The translations under genes and the position numbers were made by a program. 64,000 nt of DNA from Gloeopeniophorella convolvens (Eukaryota; Basidiomycota; Agaricomycetes; Russulales). The notes under the pieces are model-generated. The model was not told where the DNA came from, did no database searches, and was given only the letters and a program-made list of their open reading frames with translations. The stretch lies in the NCBI GenBank assembly GCA_022496205.1, contig WTXD01000081.1, positions 1 to 64,000 on the forward strand, written 5' to 3'. Positions 31,596-44,072 of this stretch are shown in pieces (the stretch's first letter is position 1; each line of letters begins with the position of its first letter).

Positions 31596-32806
31596 ATGAG
31601 TGAAGCAACAGGGCTTTCCAGGCGGAGAGTGGGCAACGCCTCCGTTTCTGGCTCACCTTCAGAGCCATCCTCATCGACATTCACCTCACATGCCGGCTCT
31701 GCTTTCGCTGGAGGCAACAAAATCGCCTACGACCCGCGCGATCTGGAACGTGACGATGAGGAGGCAAAGGCAGGCGGGAAGGCCCCCCGCCTCACACTTA
31801 TGGAGGAGGTCCTGCTTCTCGGGTTGAAAGACCGTCAGGTGAGTGCATCCAACTGGTCCTCGGACACCTGGTTTTACTCGTACGCAGGGTTATCTATCTT
31901 TTTGGAATGACAACATCTCCTACGCATTACGGGGTTGCATTCTTGTCGAACTCGCTCTCCGGCGGCGTATCGCCGTGCACAAAGACCCAAACCGACGTCG
32001 GTTCCCTCTCTCTGAGCGCCTAGTCGAAGTCATCGACGACCGTCAGACGGGCGAGACAATCCTCGACGAGACCCTCCGAATGATGAAAGCACAAGAGACG
32101 GAGCGCATGTCAATCAACTCTTGGATCGACCTCCTCTCTGGTACGTCCTACAGCCCGTTCCACGGCGGCACCTCTCCCGGCGTAATCATGACACGCTCCA
32201 TGCGCAGGCGAAACATGGAATGTGCTCAAAATCGGCTACCAGCTCAAGCAGGTCCGCGAACGCCTCGCCAAGGGCCTCGTCGACAAGGGTGTCCTGCGCA
32301 CTGAGAAGCGGAACTTCCTCCTTTTCGATATGGCTACGCATCCCGTTGCCGACCTCCGCGTCAAGGATGCCGTCGTCGCGCGGGTCGTCTCACTGCTCAC
32401 TGCAGGCACATCTGCGGTTCCACCTGCGGCACTTGACGCACCGGGCATCCAGATGCGTGCGCTGCGTGCGGCGTGTCTCGCGTGCGCCGCGTATGCCGCG
32501 AGCGTCCTCGACAACGCATTTGCGCGCCTTGGGTACGATGAGCGCGAGGCTGCGTTCGCCCGGTGCGACGACATCCTCGCCGAGTTCGCCGTGTGGCCAT
32601 TCGGCAGCACGCCCAGCGGCGCGGCGACGAAGAAGCGGGAGGGTACACGCATCGCGATGGGCAGCTCGGGTAACGGCGGCCGCGAAGCCGTGCTCGGCTT
32701 GCTTGCAGAGGTGCGCAAGGAGCTCGTCGGCGGGGACGAGGACACCGGGTGCGAGCTCGTGGCGGGCGTGCTGGAGGTGCTGAGCAAGCTCGACTCGCTG
32801 CTGTGA
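31596..32806 (+). CDS. VPS74: Vps74 / GOLPH3 family phosphoinositide-binding protein
   Basis: Three exons (31596-31838, 31888-32140, 32208-32806) give 364 residues. Vps74 binds PI4P on the Golgi and retains glycosyltransferases there. The protein has a Ser-rich N-terminus, then the GPP34 domain: [99 protein letters not shown], and late [15 protein letters not shown]. The order and spacing match the family, and its length is close to that of yeast Vps74. The 3' end of this gene has been copied to about 35.87-36.2 kb. Confidence 0.93.
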
Positions 32807-33571
32807 TACCATCGTTGTTCTTGCTTGGTGTATGTTTCATCTTTCGATGTCTTTGGTCGAGGAACCCGTCATTTGCTTTGTTTATTCTACTGCACCGGGG
32901 AGTCCGGGCCCGAGTTCTCCACGTGCACGGGCCACAGAAGTGTTTCAGCTATTATATACGGCCACTCAACGACATCGACATCACTGCGTACCACACGCAC
33001 ATTCCTCACCGGTATATCAACGCAACCGGGCATCGCTAGACATCGGTCCCAAACGCATCCGTGGGCGATGCCAAGGCACGGATCGACGTCAGAATGCCAA
33101 GTGCGCAAAGGTATCCAGGTTGCTTATTGTATGTAGAGAGAGGCCGCTATAGGAGTTGGCCATACATAGATCAAAACATGTACGAGTACGTCATAATTCG
33201 AATGCACGCCAGGAAACTTTATAAAGGAACTGCAGCGTTCGGCTCAGGGATTGAGTCTTTCGTGGACGTTGAAAAAATATCACACCAGACTTCATAAGGG
33301 TGATGGCAATCGGAGTGTTATTGTGTGCCGTCCAACTGAGAGCGGACGCGCACCAGGACGCTAATGAGGCTGACCTCAGACTAGACACCATCATCACCCC
33401 AGGCTCCCGACAAGAAATGCAGGTAAGTGTGCGTTCGTATGTTGTTTACCTAGAATCCCGCTCCCCTCTATTCTGTAGCAATACAACGAGCCTGAGTTGC
33501 AGAGAATACATTGAGCAGGGTCAGCAGATACATACGTCGAGATCAGTACACTTAACTTGTTGTCTTCCAAG
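32807..33571. other. Unit 1 spacer of the DUF6535 tandem duplication
   Basis: It holds the VPS74 3' region and the 3' flank of the first DUF6535 gene. Most of it is matched by 35.9-36.63 kb, including a short plus-strand frame near 33300 (LLCAVQLRADAHQ) matched at 36375 (LLCAIQLRAGVHQ). Confidence 0.55.
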
Positions 33572-35417
33572 CTAAGCGAATCGGGTATGGTGGTCTGCGC
33601 CCCCACTCAAAACCCATTCACTGATTGGCTGCAACGCGGTGATGATAGTCTCGTAGTTGGCCCGAAGGAACGCGTCTCCCTGCGTGGACGCGGCTATCTG
33701 TCCAGGAAGTTGGAGGAGCCTGCTCTGCATATCCACGAAGGCGCGCCGTGAGACCGTCGAGCCCGTACGACCGGGCTGGGCGATAATCTGGGCATGAATG
33801 TCGACGACCACGGTGACGAGCTTGGTAAGGTTGGTACTGATAGGAACGCTCCTCTGGGATGCCAACAATTGTGCATGGCTATGCGCCAGAAAACTGACCA
33901 GACTCAGGAGCGGGCCGTTTCTATGCATGCCATCTTGAGAGTCGATCTCCCGTTCCAGATTCGTAGGGGTGTCCACGAGCGCCACGAGAGGCCCAGCGTA
34001 GACTGTATACTCGAGCGGGTGACGGGGCAAGTTGTTCAGACGATGACAGGCAGCGATCGCTTGGAGACAGCGAGCCGTGGTGGAGATGGGGATGGATGGT
34101 GATGTTTTGAGCATAGTGACAGTAATCCATGAGCGCGGACTGGAACCGTATAACATCGGGGCGCGAAGGAGTCGAGTTCCGAGTGGGGAAAAGCACGTCA
34201 GATTCCATAGGGCACGCGAAAAGATTGTGGCACGTTCGATCGACAAAGCTGATGGCTCGTTAAGTGAACCGCCCCACCTATAGAACTGCTGCTTGAAAAT
34301 CTCCTTAAGGAGTCCTCCCGCATCCAAGATGAAGTCGTCAACGGTCTCCTTAAATTGAACGGCCGAAAGCCCACCGAGCCCCGCGAGGAAATCTTCGCAC
34401 TGCTGATCGTCCTCCAGTGACTCAGCCTCTTTCTTGAGTGCGCCCCCGATGATAGGCCTCTCTGCTCCACGGGCAACTTTCTCCACTGCGTCCCTCGTGC
34501 TTGAGAAGCGGTGCGGTACAGAGATGTTCGTGCCGAGTCGAAGAGGAGCCGATATAAGGTCCATGGCCCGTAAAACCAGCCTGAATAGCCGCCACGCTAC
34601 AGGAGTCAGCGGAGTTTGATATGGAGAGTTGAAGCAACCGAGGGGGAGGATTGTGATCGCGAGATAGATGGCGGCGGTACAGAGTACGAAGGTAAGGATC
34701 ACGATGGCGATGGCATGGTGAATGGTGAACATGAATTGGACGAGGCCAGCGAAGAAGAGAAAGACCGATATGTGGAGCAGTAGTGGGATGACCTCGACAA
34801 CATTGGAAAGCTGGAGCCTTGTCACGCCGTCGAAAAGATAACCGCGGATAAGGGTACGCATGAAAGCATTGTCATAACGGCCATGTGCGGCTTGCGCGTA
34901 CCTGCGAGCCCACTGTTGCATCAAGGTCGCAGATAGAGCACATGTTATGCTCAGACATAGACTGAGGAACCAGAAGATGTTCACGCGGACGCTAGCGGAT
35001 GAGGGACGGAACGGCGGAATGGTGGCTGCCGGAATGGGACTGGATCCGTTGGTGGAGAGCTGCTGGGAGATCTGCAGTAGCAATGCCACAGTGACATCCC
35101 CGGAGTCCTGTTGCAGTAGCTTGTAACTCTCGATGGTGAATGCGGCAACGGTGGCCGAAAACAAGCCAGTCTTAGAGGTCTCACATTTAGCACAAGTTGC
35201 CCGAAGAAGCACCGCATATATGCGCACTCACAAAGATCAGGATCCCATCTGCGTCTCCCTTCCAAGTTTCGAGGAGATTTTGATCTTGCTTGTAGAACCT
35301 GCTGGAACAGTTTTCCCACAACTTGGTTCGCGCTGCGGGATCCGGACCTGCGGGCACACCATTCTCAGCTAAGTTCGCCCTAATTACCAAAGGACGGCTC
35401 ACCCGCCTCGACGGCAT
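33572..35417 (-). CDS. DUF6535 membrane protein, copy 1
   Basis: Two exons (35232-35417, 33572-35170) give 594 residues. The DUF6535 domain is clear: LWENCSSRFYKQDQNLLETW, then GILIF joined across the intron to TGLFSATVAAFTIESYKLLQ, followed by TVALLLQISQQL. Membrane segments are visible at VNIFWFLSLCLSITCALSATL, VIPLLLHISVFLFFAGLVQF and IVILTFVLCTAAIYLAITIL. The C-terminal half is soluble and helical. Proteins of this type are common in mushrooms and have no known function. Copy 2 has the same intron position and an equal-length second exon, and both are uninterrupted. Confidence 0.88.
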
Positions 35418-35865
35418 AGCGCGTGTCTAAGACGATAGGCATGGAGAAAGCTGGATAATAATGTTCCATCTTTCAAAGCCGAAGAGTTCAGAGGAGATGG
35501 AGACCGGCGGGTACAGTGAGAGTCGGGGGCCCGTCACTGCCAGTAGTTAGTACTACGATTTAACTGCTGCGAAGTCAACCAAGGTCACGAGATGGCAACA
35601 TGCCCAAAACCAAATCTGAGCCCGAATTTACTTACACACGTATTGCTTGCTCGTCTCGACCTGCAAGTACCTAAAGCGCTGCGTCTATCCGATGTCGTCG
35701 AAGGTTGGATATTGGTTCGCACCTCGGTACTACCTCGGTGCATCTCCGAGCACACATGCACAGTATATCATGCAGACATGTCGATCGACTCTCTGTGCTG
35801 CCCGGACCCTCCCGGGCGTCGCCGACTCCGGATCCAGCTGCATACCCCCGGCCTCGTAAGCTGAG
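35418..35865. other. Upstream region of DUF6535 copy 1
   Basis: The block around 35640-35730 (gcgctgcgtctatccgat...ttggatattggttcgcacct) is repeated at 38745-38810 upstream of copy 2, so 5' flanks were duplicated too. Confidence 0.5.
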
Positions 35866-36200
35866 CTCGTCGGCGAGGACGAGGATACCGGGTGTGAGCT
35901 CGTACGTGGGCCGTGGCGGGTGCAATGCCGACTCAGGTGCTGAGCAAGCTCGGCTGGCAAAGCTCAACTCGCTGCTGTGATGCCATCGTCGTTCTTGCTT
36001 GGTATATGTTCCATCTTTCGATGTCCTCGGTCGGGGAGGGAACCTGTCATTTGCAATTTGTTTATTCCTGCTCCGCGGGGTCTGGACCCGCGTTCCTCAC
36101 GTGCACGAGCTACAAGTTCAGCTAGCAACTCAACAACATTGATATCGCTCTACATAACACCCGCACATCCCTCTCCGGTGAATCAATGTGACTGAGCATC
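35866..36200 (+). pseudogene. Duplicated 3' end of VPS74
   Basis: The sequence ctcgtcggcgaggacgagga at 35866 onward, then accgggtgtgagctcgt, gtgctgagcaagctcg, aactcgctgctgtgatgcca and cttgcttggtatatgtt follows the last exon and 3' flank of VPS74 (32725-32880) with scattered changes and an insertion. Only the last about 80 bases of coding sequence are present, so this is a fragment marking the duplication breakpoint. Confidence 0.8.
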
Positions 36201-36633
36201 ACTAGACATCACCTGAGTCGGGTTCCCAACGTATCCATGGGGCGCAGATGACGTCAGAATGCTAGGTGCGTAGAGGTACCCGTGTTGCTTATCTAGAGAG
36301 GCTGTTGCAGAATCGGCTCGGGGATTAGGTCTTTCGTGGGCTGGAAAAAATCATAGGAGATGGCTTTCGTAAGGATGATGACAACCGGAACGATGTTACT
36401 ATGTGCCATCCAACTGAGAGCGGGCGTGCATCAGGAAGTTAACGAAGTTACCCTCCAAAGACTAGATACCATAGTCGCGACTCGCCAAGAAATGTAGATA
36501 AGTGTGCGTTCGTGTCTTGCTTATCTAGAATCCCGTTTCCCTCTATCCTGAAACGATACAACGAGTCCGATGTGCAGGGAATACACTGAACAAGGTCAGA
36601 ACAACGAGGACAATACGCTTGTTGTCTTCCAAG

Positions 36634-38486
36634 CTAGGTGAATTGTGTACGGTGGTCTGCGTCTCTACTTAAAACCCATTCACTGGTTGGCCGCAACGCA
36701 GTTATGATAGCCCCGTAATTGGCCCGAAGGAACATGCCTTCCTGCGTGGAAGGGGTCACCTGTCCTGAAAGTCGAAAGAACCTGTTCCGCGTGTCCACGA
36801 AGGCGCGCCGCGAGGCCGCCGAACCCGTACGACCAGGCTGAGCTATAATTTTGGCATGAATGTCGACGACCGCGGTGATGAGGTGGGTGATATTAGTGTG
36901 GGTGGGAATGGCTTTATGGGACGCAAACAACCGTACACTGCTATGCTCCAGAAAACTGATTAGACTCAGGAGCGGGCCGTTTCTGTGCATGCGACCTTGA
37001 GAGGTGATCTCTCGTTTTAAATCCGGAGGGGGATCCACGAGCGCTACGAGGGGCTCGGCGTAGTCTGAATACTTGGGTGGGTGGGAGGGCAAGTTGTTCA
37101 GGCGATGGCAGGCAGCGACTGCTTGAAGACAGCGAGCCGTGGTGGAGATGGGAATGGATAACGATGTTTTGAGTATAGTGACAGTAGACCATGCATACGG
37201 GCTCGAACCGTAAGACATTGGGGCGCGGATGAGTCGAGTTCCAAGCGTGGAGAAGCACGTCAGATTCCACAATGCACGCGCAAAAATTGTGGCACGTTCG
37301 ATCGACAAAGCTGATAGCTCGTTCACTGCACCGCCCCACGTGTAGAACTGCTGCTTGAAATTTTCCTCAAGGCGCCCTTCTGCACCCAAAATGAAGTCGT
37401 CGATGGCCCCCGTGAATTGAATGGCCGAAAGCTCACCGAGCTCCGCGAGGAAATCTTCGCGCTGCTGATCGTCCTCTAGGGAGTCGGCCTCCTTCCTGAG
37501 TGCACCCTCGATGATGGGCCTCTCCGCTCCACGGGCAACTTTTTCCAGTGTGTTTTTTATGTCCAAAAAGCGGTGCGGGTCAGAGATATTCATGCCGAGT
37601 CGAAGAGGAGCCAATATAAGGTCCATGGCCCGTAAAACCAGCCTGAAAAGCCGCCGCACGACGGGGGTCAATGGTGTTTGATATGGAGAGTTGAGGTAAC
37701 CGAGGGGGAGGATTGTGATCGCGAGATAGATGACAGCAGCACAGAGTACGAAGATAAGGATTACAAAGGCGACAACATGGTGGATAGCGAACATGAATTG
37801 GACGAGGCCAGTGAAGAAGAGAAAGACCGATATATGGAGCAGTAGTGGGATGACCTCGACAACGTTAGAAAGCCGAAACTTTGTCACGCCGTCGAAAAGA
37901 TAACCGCGGATGAGGGTACGCATGAAAGCGTTATCGTAACGGCCATGTGCAGCTTGCGCGTACCTGCGAGCCCACTGTTGCATCAAGGTCACAGATAGAG
38001 CACATGTTATGCTCAGACATAGACTGAGGAACCAGAAGATGTTCACGCGGACGCTAGCGGATGAGGGATGGAACGACGGGATGTCGACTGCCGGCATGGG
38101 ACTGGACCCGTTGGCGGAGAGCTGCTGGGAGATCTGCAGTAGCAATGCCACAGTGACATCCCCGGAGTCCTGTTGCAGTAGCTTGTAACTCTCGATGGTG
38201 AATGCGGCAACGGTGGCCGAAAACAAGCCAGTCTTAGAGGTCTCGCGTTCAGCACAAGTTGCCTGAGGGCTCGAGCACCGCATATATGCGCACTCACGAA
38301 GATCAGGATCCCGTCTGCATCTCCCTTCCAAGTTTCGAGGAGGTTCTGATCTTGCTTGTAGAACCTGTTGGAACAGTTTTCCCACAACTTGTTTCGCGCC
38401 CTGTCGGAATCCGGACCTGCAGGCGCGCCATTCTCAGGTAAGCTCGTCCTGGGTTTCAGAGAATAGCTCACCCTTGTCGACAGCAT
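36634..38486 (-). CDS. DUF6535 membrane protein, copy 2
   Basis: Two exons (38298-38486, 36634-38232) give 595 residues. The domain blocks are those of copy 1 (LWENCSNRFYKQDQNLLETW, TGLFSATVAAFTIESYKLLQ, VNIFWFLSLCLSITCALSVTL, VIPLLLHISVFLFFTGLVQF). The second exon has exactly the same length as in copy 1, with many substitutions but no indel changing frame, which suggests both copies are under constraint. The intron lies at the same position, with the donor GTGAGT. It lies about 3.1 kb from copy 1 in the same orientation. Confidence 0.88.
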
Positions 38487-39898
38487 AGCGTGGGGCTACG
38501 GGAGCCCGGGTGCGAAGTGGGATATGTTGCGCCATCCCAAATTCGAGGAATTCAGAGGAGATGGAACAGCGAGAGTCGTCACTGGTAGCGATTTGACGGC
38601 TGCGAAGTCAACCAAGGTCACGAGAGCACGCCCAAATATGAGCCCGCAGAATAACTTATGTATGTACTCACTGCTCGCCCATCTTGACTTGCATGTAACG
38701 TACAATTGCATGTATCATATTCTAAAGGATTCATATAGTAACAGTGCAAGCGCTGCGTCTATCCGGATCCGATGTTGTCGAAGGTTGAATATTGGTTCGC
38801 ACCTCTGCGTGAGGTTCCCCAAGCGTACTCGTACATGCACAGACACGTTGACCCGTGCCGCTCGGACCCTCCCGAACGACTTCAATTTCATGCCCCGGGA
38901 CCGCGGGGCGAGGCGGGGCCTGGTCGGGGTTGACAAAGCCGGCGACCGCTCGTCTCAGCTTTGGCACCTGACGACCTCTGCTTCATTCACCCAACGAAAC
39001 CCGCCCACTTCACATCGTGCAAAACCGTGCAGGTTTTCCTTAATCGTATGGCGCTGACGTGATCCCGACTCAGTGCCCATTGCAGGCCGTATTTTGGAGC
39101 GTTTCTGGAAGGGATGCAGTCTGATGCAGTTCCGCATGTGATACAATAAGTCTGTACTAGCCCGTGCGCTGCGCACTGACAAGATCAAACTCAAGGTTCA
39201 AGCTTCGAGTACATCACCCTCCCGCCGATGAACGCTCTCGGGACGTTTCAGCTATGTACGAGGTGAGTTTTAGCCTTCTCTTGGGAGGCACTGTATACAA
39301 ACGCGCCCTCTTGTGTACAGCTCGCTCGGTCTTTTATCAGGAAGCAGCGAAGCTTTGTGATGACTCCCCTAAGTACAGTTGCACGGACGAGAAAGCGTTC
39401 AAGTTCCTGCTACGTACTCAAGCTCACCAACGTAATCTTTGGCGTCTGACCTACAGCGCTTCCGTGGCGCTGTTCCCGGACATCATTCCACATGGCATGC
39501 TTCTATTGCCGGCATGCACCGCTGGCTCTGATGCGCCTCGCCATATTCTCCTCCCCGCCCCACAGGTTGCCAGCTGCAATAGCACGTATCTGAACCCGCG
39601 ACTGCCATCTAAACCGCGAGGTACACGCGCAAGATGACCAACGTTGCAGTGCTTCTCAAGGAGAGCGCGTGAGGCTGGTATCGCACACTGCCGCGCTTTA
39701 CAAACGCCCTCGCGCGCGGTGTGCGGATGGCTCGCCCTCGGTAGAGGCTTACAGCCGAAGGAGCTTTACCTGAAGGGGGTTAGGGTGAGCGCGACGCCCA
39801 ATGCCTAGTACCAGCTTGCGCTCATGCTTAAATGCTGCAGAGCGAGGCGGCTTATTTCACCGCACTTTCGGCCCCAACCCTTCTAACATTCAGCCAAG
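38487..39898. other. Intergenic stretch upstream of DUF6535 copy 2
   Basis: 38745-38810 repeats the flank of copy 1. A plus-strand frame at about 39254-39637 could be spliced (MYE, then EAAKLCDDSPKYSCTDEKAF after a gtgagt...ttatcag intron), but the product is unrecognised and no paralogue supports it. Confidence 0.35.
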
Positions 39899-42122
39899 AT
39901 GGTTGCTCCTCAAGAGGGACACCTGCCTGACCCGCTTTCCGAATCCGTGGGAGTCATTGGCTCTGGCATCGCCGGACTTATCACGGCACACACGCTGTTG
40001 CGAGATGGCTTCAAATATGTTGATATCATCACACGTGACGACTCTGTGGGTGGTGTATGGTCGAAGGAGCGTGTATACCCGGGACTCCAGATTAACAGGT
40101 GCGTGGTGACCCCTTTCTGCTGACCTCGACATAACTCTGACCTCACGATTGCTCCAGCGTTCACGGGGAATTTAGATTCTCTTCAATGCAAATGCGGGAA
40201 CCTGACGGTTCTTCGAGAACCGGTGGACGCCTGACAGGCGAACACGTACAGCAGTACATGGAGAGCTTCGCCAAACACAATTTGGACGGCAAGATACGCT
40301 TCGATACCGACGTTGTCAACATTCGGCGCGGAGATCGCCAGCGCGGATGGGATATTCGTGTGCGAGACCAGGTCACAAGTGAGGAAAGAATCTTTCATTA
40401 TGCCCGTATCGTCGTTTGCACCGGGGTAAGCATATGCCATCAGGCCTGGTTGACGCCCAACCTCACTGTTTGCATGTCATCAGGGTTGCAGCAACCCGCG
40501 CTTCCCGAAAGGCCTGACGCCCGCAGATGCCAAGGCTTCTGGGTTCACAAACCCCATTTTGCACTCTATGAATTTCAGGTCGCGGATCGATGACTTGCTT
40601 TCGTCCGTCAAGCCTATTAGTTTCGGAGAGACGCCATCAAGCTCGATCATTGTCATCGGAGGTGGTAAATCTGCGCAAGAGTAGGTCATGCTCAATTTTG
40701 CATGTGTGGTTATTCGCTGATGGGTGTTGTCAGTGCGGCTTCCTACCTTGCCAGGGAGGGTCGCCCTGTTGCAGTCGTGTTCGACGTTACAGATTCGTTC
40801 CTAGCAAGCCCAAATCCCGTTCCACAATGCCTCAGGAAAAGCAGGTAAGTCACAGGAAAATTCTGCTGTATAATTACCATTGACCATAACCGACAGGGTT
40901 CTTTCCATCATGTCTCCACATATAGAGCTACGCACGCGGCTAGAGTACGTCTGGCCGTCGGCATTTTTTGGTGCATTGCTTGAAAATAACCAGGCGTTTC
41001 TTGCACACGACCCGGCTCGGTGCTATTGTTGTGTACTGTTTCTGGAACGTGTTATCGTGGCTCTCCGTAAGATAACTCCACAACATTCAAGGATAGCTAC
41101 TAATTCTCCACTGCAGCTGTGGTCCCTAGGCGTCCCACGCGGCTCGCCTCTCCGCAGAAGCCATTCCTTCTTCTGGAACACACGCACGAACGACGAGGGA
41201 GTACCCCGCCCAGGGAGCTTCCATTCCCTCGTGAATACTGGCAAAATCAAGCTTCTTGCGCCCGCGCGAATCGCCCGATTCGGAGACGATGGCCAATCAG
41301 TGATCCTCGATGACGGACGCGTGATACCTGCTGCTGCAGTTGTCCTTGGAACTGGGTATGAGTCAAGCTGGAAGCCCATCTTTAATGGTATGCATTCTTT
41401 CTGTATCCTATCCACATACACTAAGTTGTTTATCTTGTGACTCATCGGCAGAGGAGACGATGGAGTACCTTGGCCTTGGCCAGCATCCTCCTGAAACGAA
41501 CAAGAAGTATCACTGGGACTACACCAGCTTGGCAAATCCGCCAGAGCCTCCACGCCAAGCACCGCAGGCAGCGTCATTCTATCGCGGCCTTGTTCCCGTG
41601 AAGAGCATCCCAAACCGTGATTTCGCCGTGAATGGGGCGGTAGTACGTCGCAGTCGGTAGCTCGCAAATACAGTGTCGCTCATGATTGCATTCCGCAGTT
41701 CAGTATACACCATGCGTACCTATGCGAGGCCTCCGCACATTGGATCGCTGCATACTTCCGCCACGACGAGTTGAAGCTTCCTCGCGGCGTAGATGCAGCA
41801 CTTGAGGAGGCTGAACGCGAGGCAGCGTGGGTACGACAGCGGTACCCACACGTACTGCACTGGATAAATGAGAGCCACACGGCCTCTATAGCCTTCTGGA
41901 CGTGCGTATAGTTCCGCCGCAGCGCCCTGGACGTGACTGGGAGCTGATGGGAGGGAATCGCTGTTACGCAGATGGCCTCAACTTGTTGACGAACTCCTAA
42001 GCGATATGGGACTCCCCGGCATGCGCAGCGGCGGTAACTGGCTGACGTGGCCATTCAAGGTCATCGACCTCGCCGAGCTGGCCACGCTGAAGGAAGAGCG
42101 AGATGCGAAACGTGGCAAGTAA
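39899..42122 (+). CDS. Flavin-containing monooxygenase-like oxidoreductase
   Basis: Ten exons: 39899-40098, 40158-40425, 40484-40680, 40734-40844, 40897-40944, 40994-41066, 41117-41387, 41452-41642, 41699-41901 and 41972-42122. They give 570 residues. The FAD-binding motif GVIGSGIAGL sits near residue 18, with VDIITRDDSVGGVW behind it. The NADPH-binding motif is IIVIGGGKSAQD (about residue 215). AAVVLGTGYESSW is the C-terminal ATG-type motif of these enzymes. The end (RYPHVLHWINESHTASIAFWTWP, GNWLTWPF) is typical of basidiomycete members. The likely reaction is NADPH- and oxygen-dependent oxidation of a small molecule, with the substrate unknown. Every exon is in frame across very short introns, including one exon of only 48 bases. 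No secondary-metabolite genes surround it. Confidence 0.9.
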
Positions 42123-44072
42123 TAGGCGCCATGCGTTGGCCACGACGGGCGTCAGTCATCAATGCGACTGCGCAATGAAGCCTTCTCTCGGATCAAGGGT
42201 AAAGACGATATGGGGTTTGTAGAAATGGATTCATTGTGGGTTGGTGAAACGCAGCTGCTGCGCAGCCAGTAAGCACTAGGTACACAGCTATCAATTATTA
42301 TAACACTCCTTACCCGCGCGTCCGTGCCGCACCATTGGCACCTGCCATTCGTTCTCCGCTTTCAATTTCCCTCTATCCATCTGGCCGTAAGGCTATAATC
42401 CATGCCATCATCCGTTCCACTTCCGTCCTCCTGCACGGCTTCCGGAACTTGATCCACAATTCGTGCCGATGCCACGTTCCAGGTAGCCTCAGATGACTAT
42501 GCGTAGCTAGGATCAGGTCTTGGCCAGGGATTCCCCGATACTGCGCGCCATCGGAGAACATGCCAGGCGCGTCGAGCTGGGGTGGAGGTGGTTCCAGAGC
42601 TGCGTACCAGCGACAGCGGGTGGCGTAACCTGCACTGGGACGTGTACCTGCTTGGCGTTGCCTGCGCCAACAGGTGCGCCGCGGAGCGGGCAAAGAGGAT
42701 CGCATGCCGGCATCGTGCGCAAGAGCCAGCTCGAAGCGGATCGTGGTCGCGGCCGTGGTCGAGGCGCGCTACGAGTCGGAGCCCGCCCGACACCACGGTT
42801 GTGGATGTGAAGCCCGTGCGCGTCGTCGGCCAGGGTGCGCTACTCTATCCGCAGGTCGGGGAGGAATACTACCCAGCGCCGACTTCGTGGGCGCAGAGTC
42901 CACCACAACCTGTGCACGGCAGCTTCTCGTAGAAATTCCGCTTCCGATGAGACCAACACGGATCCGGATGGTAAGCAGCTGAGATGACGGTACATAACGT
43001 GCATCAGAATTCAGATATCTTGTAAATTGTAAATGTGTATTGAGCGGAGTACATTTCTTGTCGAGACACTGGAGCTGTCGAGACGCGATCGAAAACGGCG
43101 GTTATCACTTGGCAACGTTCTCCTAAGTCCTCTGATGCGAATCCAACCAGCAAAAGGGACATGGACACGAAAGACTGCACCGATCTGAGGCTCGCGAATG
43201 CCCGCTAGCACGCGTTGGTCAGCGTTGACGAAGCGATGCCTGATTAGCATGTCGCTCACAGATTGATCTGTTGAGATTGGACGTTGGGTGTTCAACGTAC
43301 AACGTTCACCGATCACCGTGACCCAGGGTGCAACGCGGTGGGCATGCATCGAACGCGTTCCCCGAACCCGTTGACACTGGCTTCCAACCACGAACGTATT
43401 CTCCCGTGGCTGGGGCGACACGCTTGGCGCCCGTGGGCGTTTCCCTCTATCGATGGCCGCACTTGGCCGCATGCTGTCGCAGAAGACGGCCCTGCCCGCG
43501 GTAGCTTCTTTCCAACTCGAAGGTGCCAATGTCTTCGCGAACCACGATCAAACGCGCGAGATGAAACTCGGAGAGGACCACATCTCAAAACATCTGCGAT
43601 CGGGTTGCTGTCAATTATGGGCGGTGACACTTTGAGAGATAAGTCCAACCTTCGGGAGGTGCATTGACTGCAGCACAAAGAGCTCTGCATGGCTTTTATG
43701 CAACGCCCCAAAGAAACCAGAGTGCCAGTTGTTGCCGCACGACGGACGCTATCGTCACGGGACGGTCAGACGGTGAGATTGGCGTTGGAAGCTGCGGACC
43801 GACGGTAGAAGCCGACTCGGTGAGGACGGGTTCTGCGCCTGCTGTTGACCACCATTTGTCGACGTCCGATAGCGACCAGCTCGCATTGCACAGCGAGCGA
43901 ATAAGCTCGTGGAGGCCTCTGCGCAGGCGACAGGGGCGAACTGCGGTCCAGCAAAGCGCGCAGTGACGGACCGGGGCCGCGCGATCCAAGTTTCCATATT
44001 TGCGGCGAGGCTGCGCTCGGTCATCAACACATTATTTGCTTTCAGCGTCACGGCGCTTTCTCCCCGCCATCG
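42123..44072. other. Stretch with unassigned open frames
   Basis: The plus-strand frame 42582-42932 has coherent-looking parts (GWRNLHWDVYLLGVACANR, and a C-terminal VVGQGALLYPQVGEEYYPAP), and a minus-strand frame overlaps it. I cannot decide between them and recognise neither. 43.0-44.07 kb shows nothing convincing. Confidence 0.3.
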
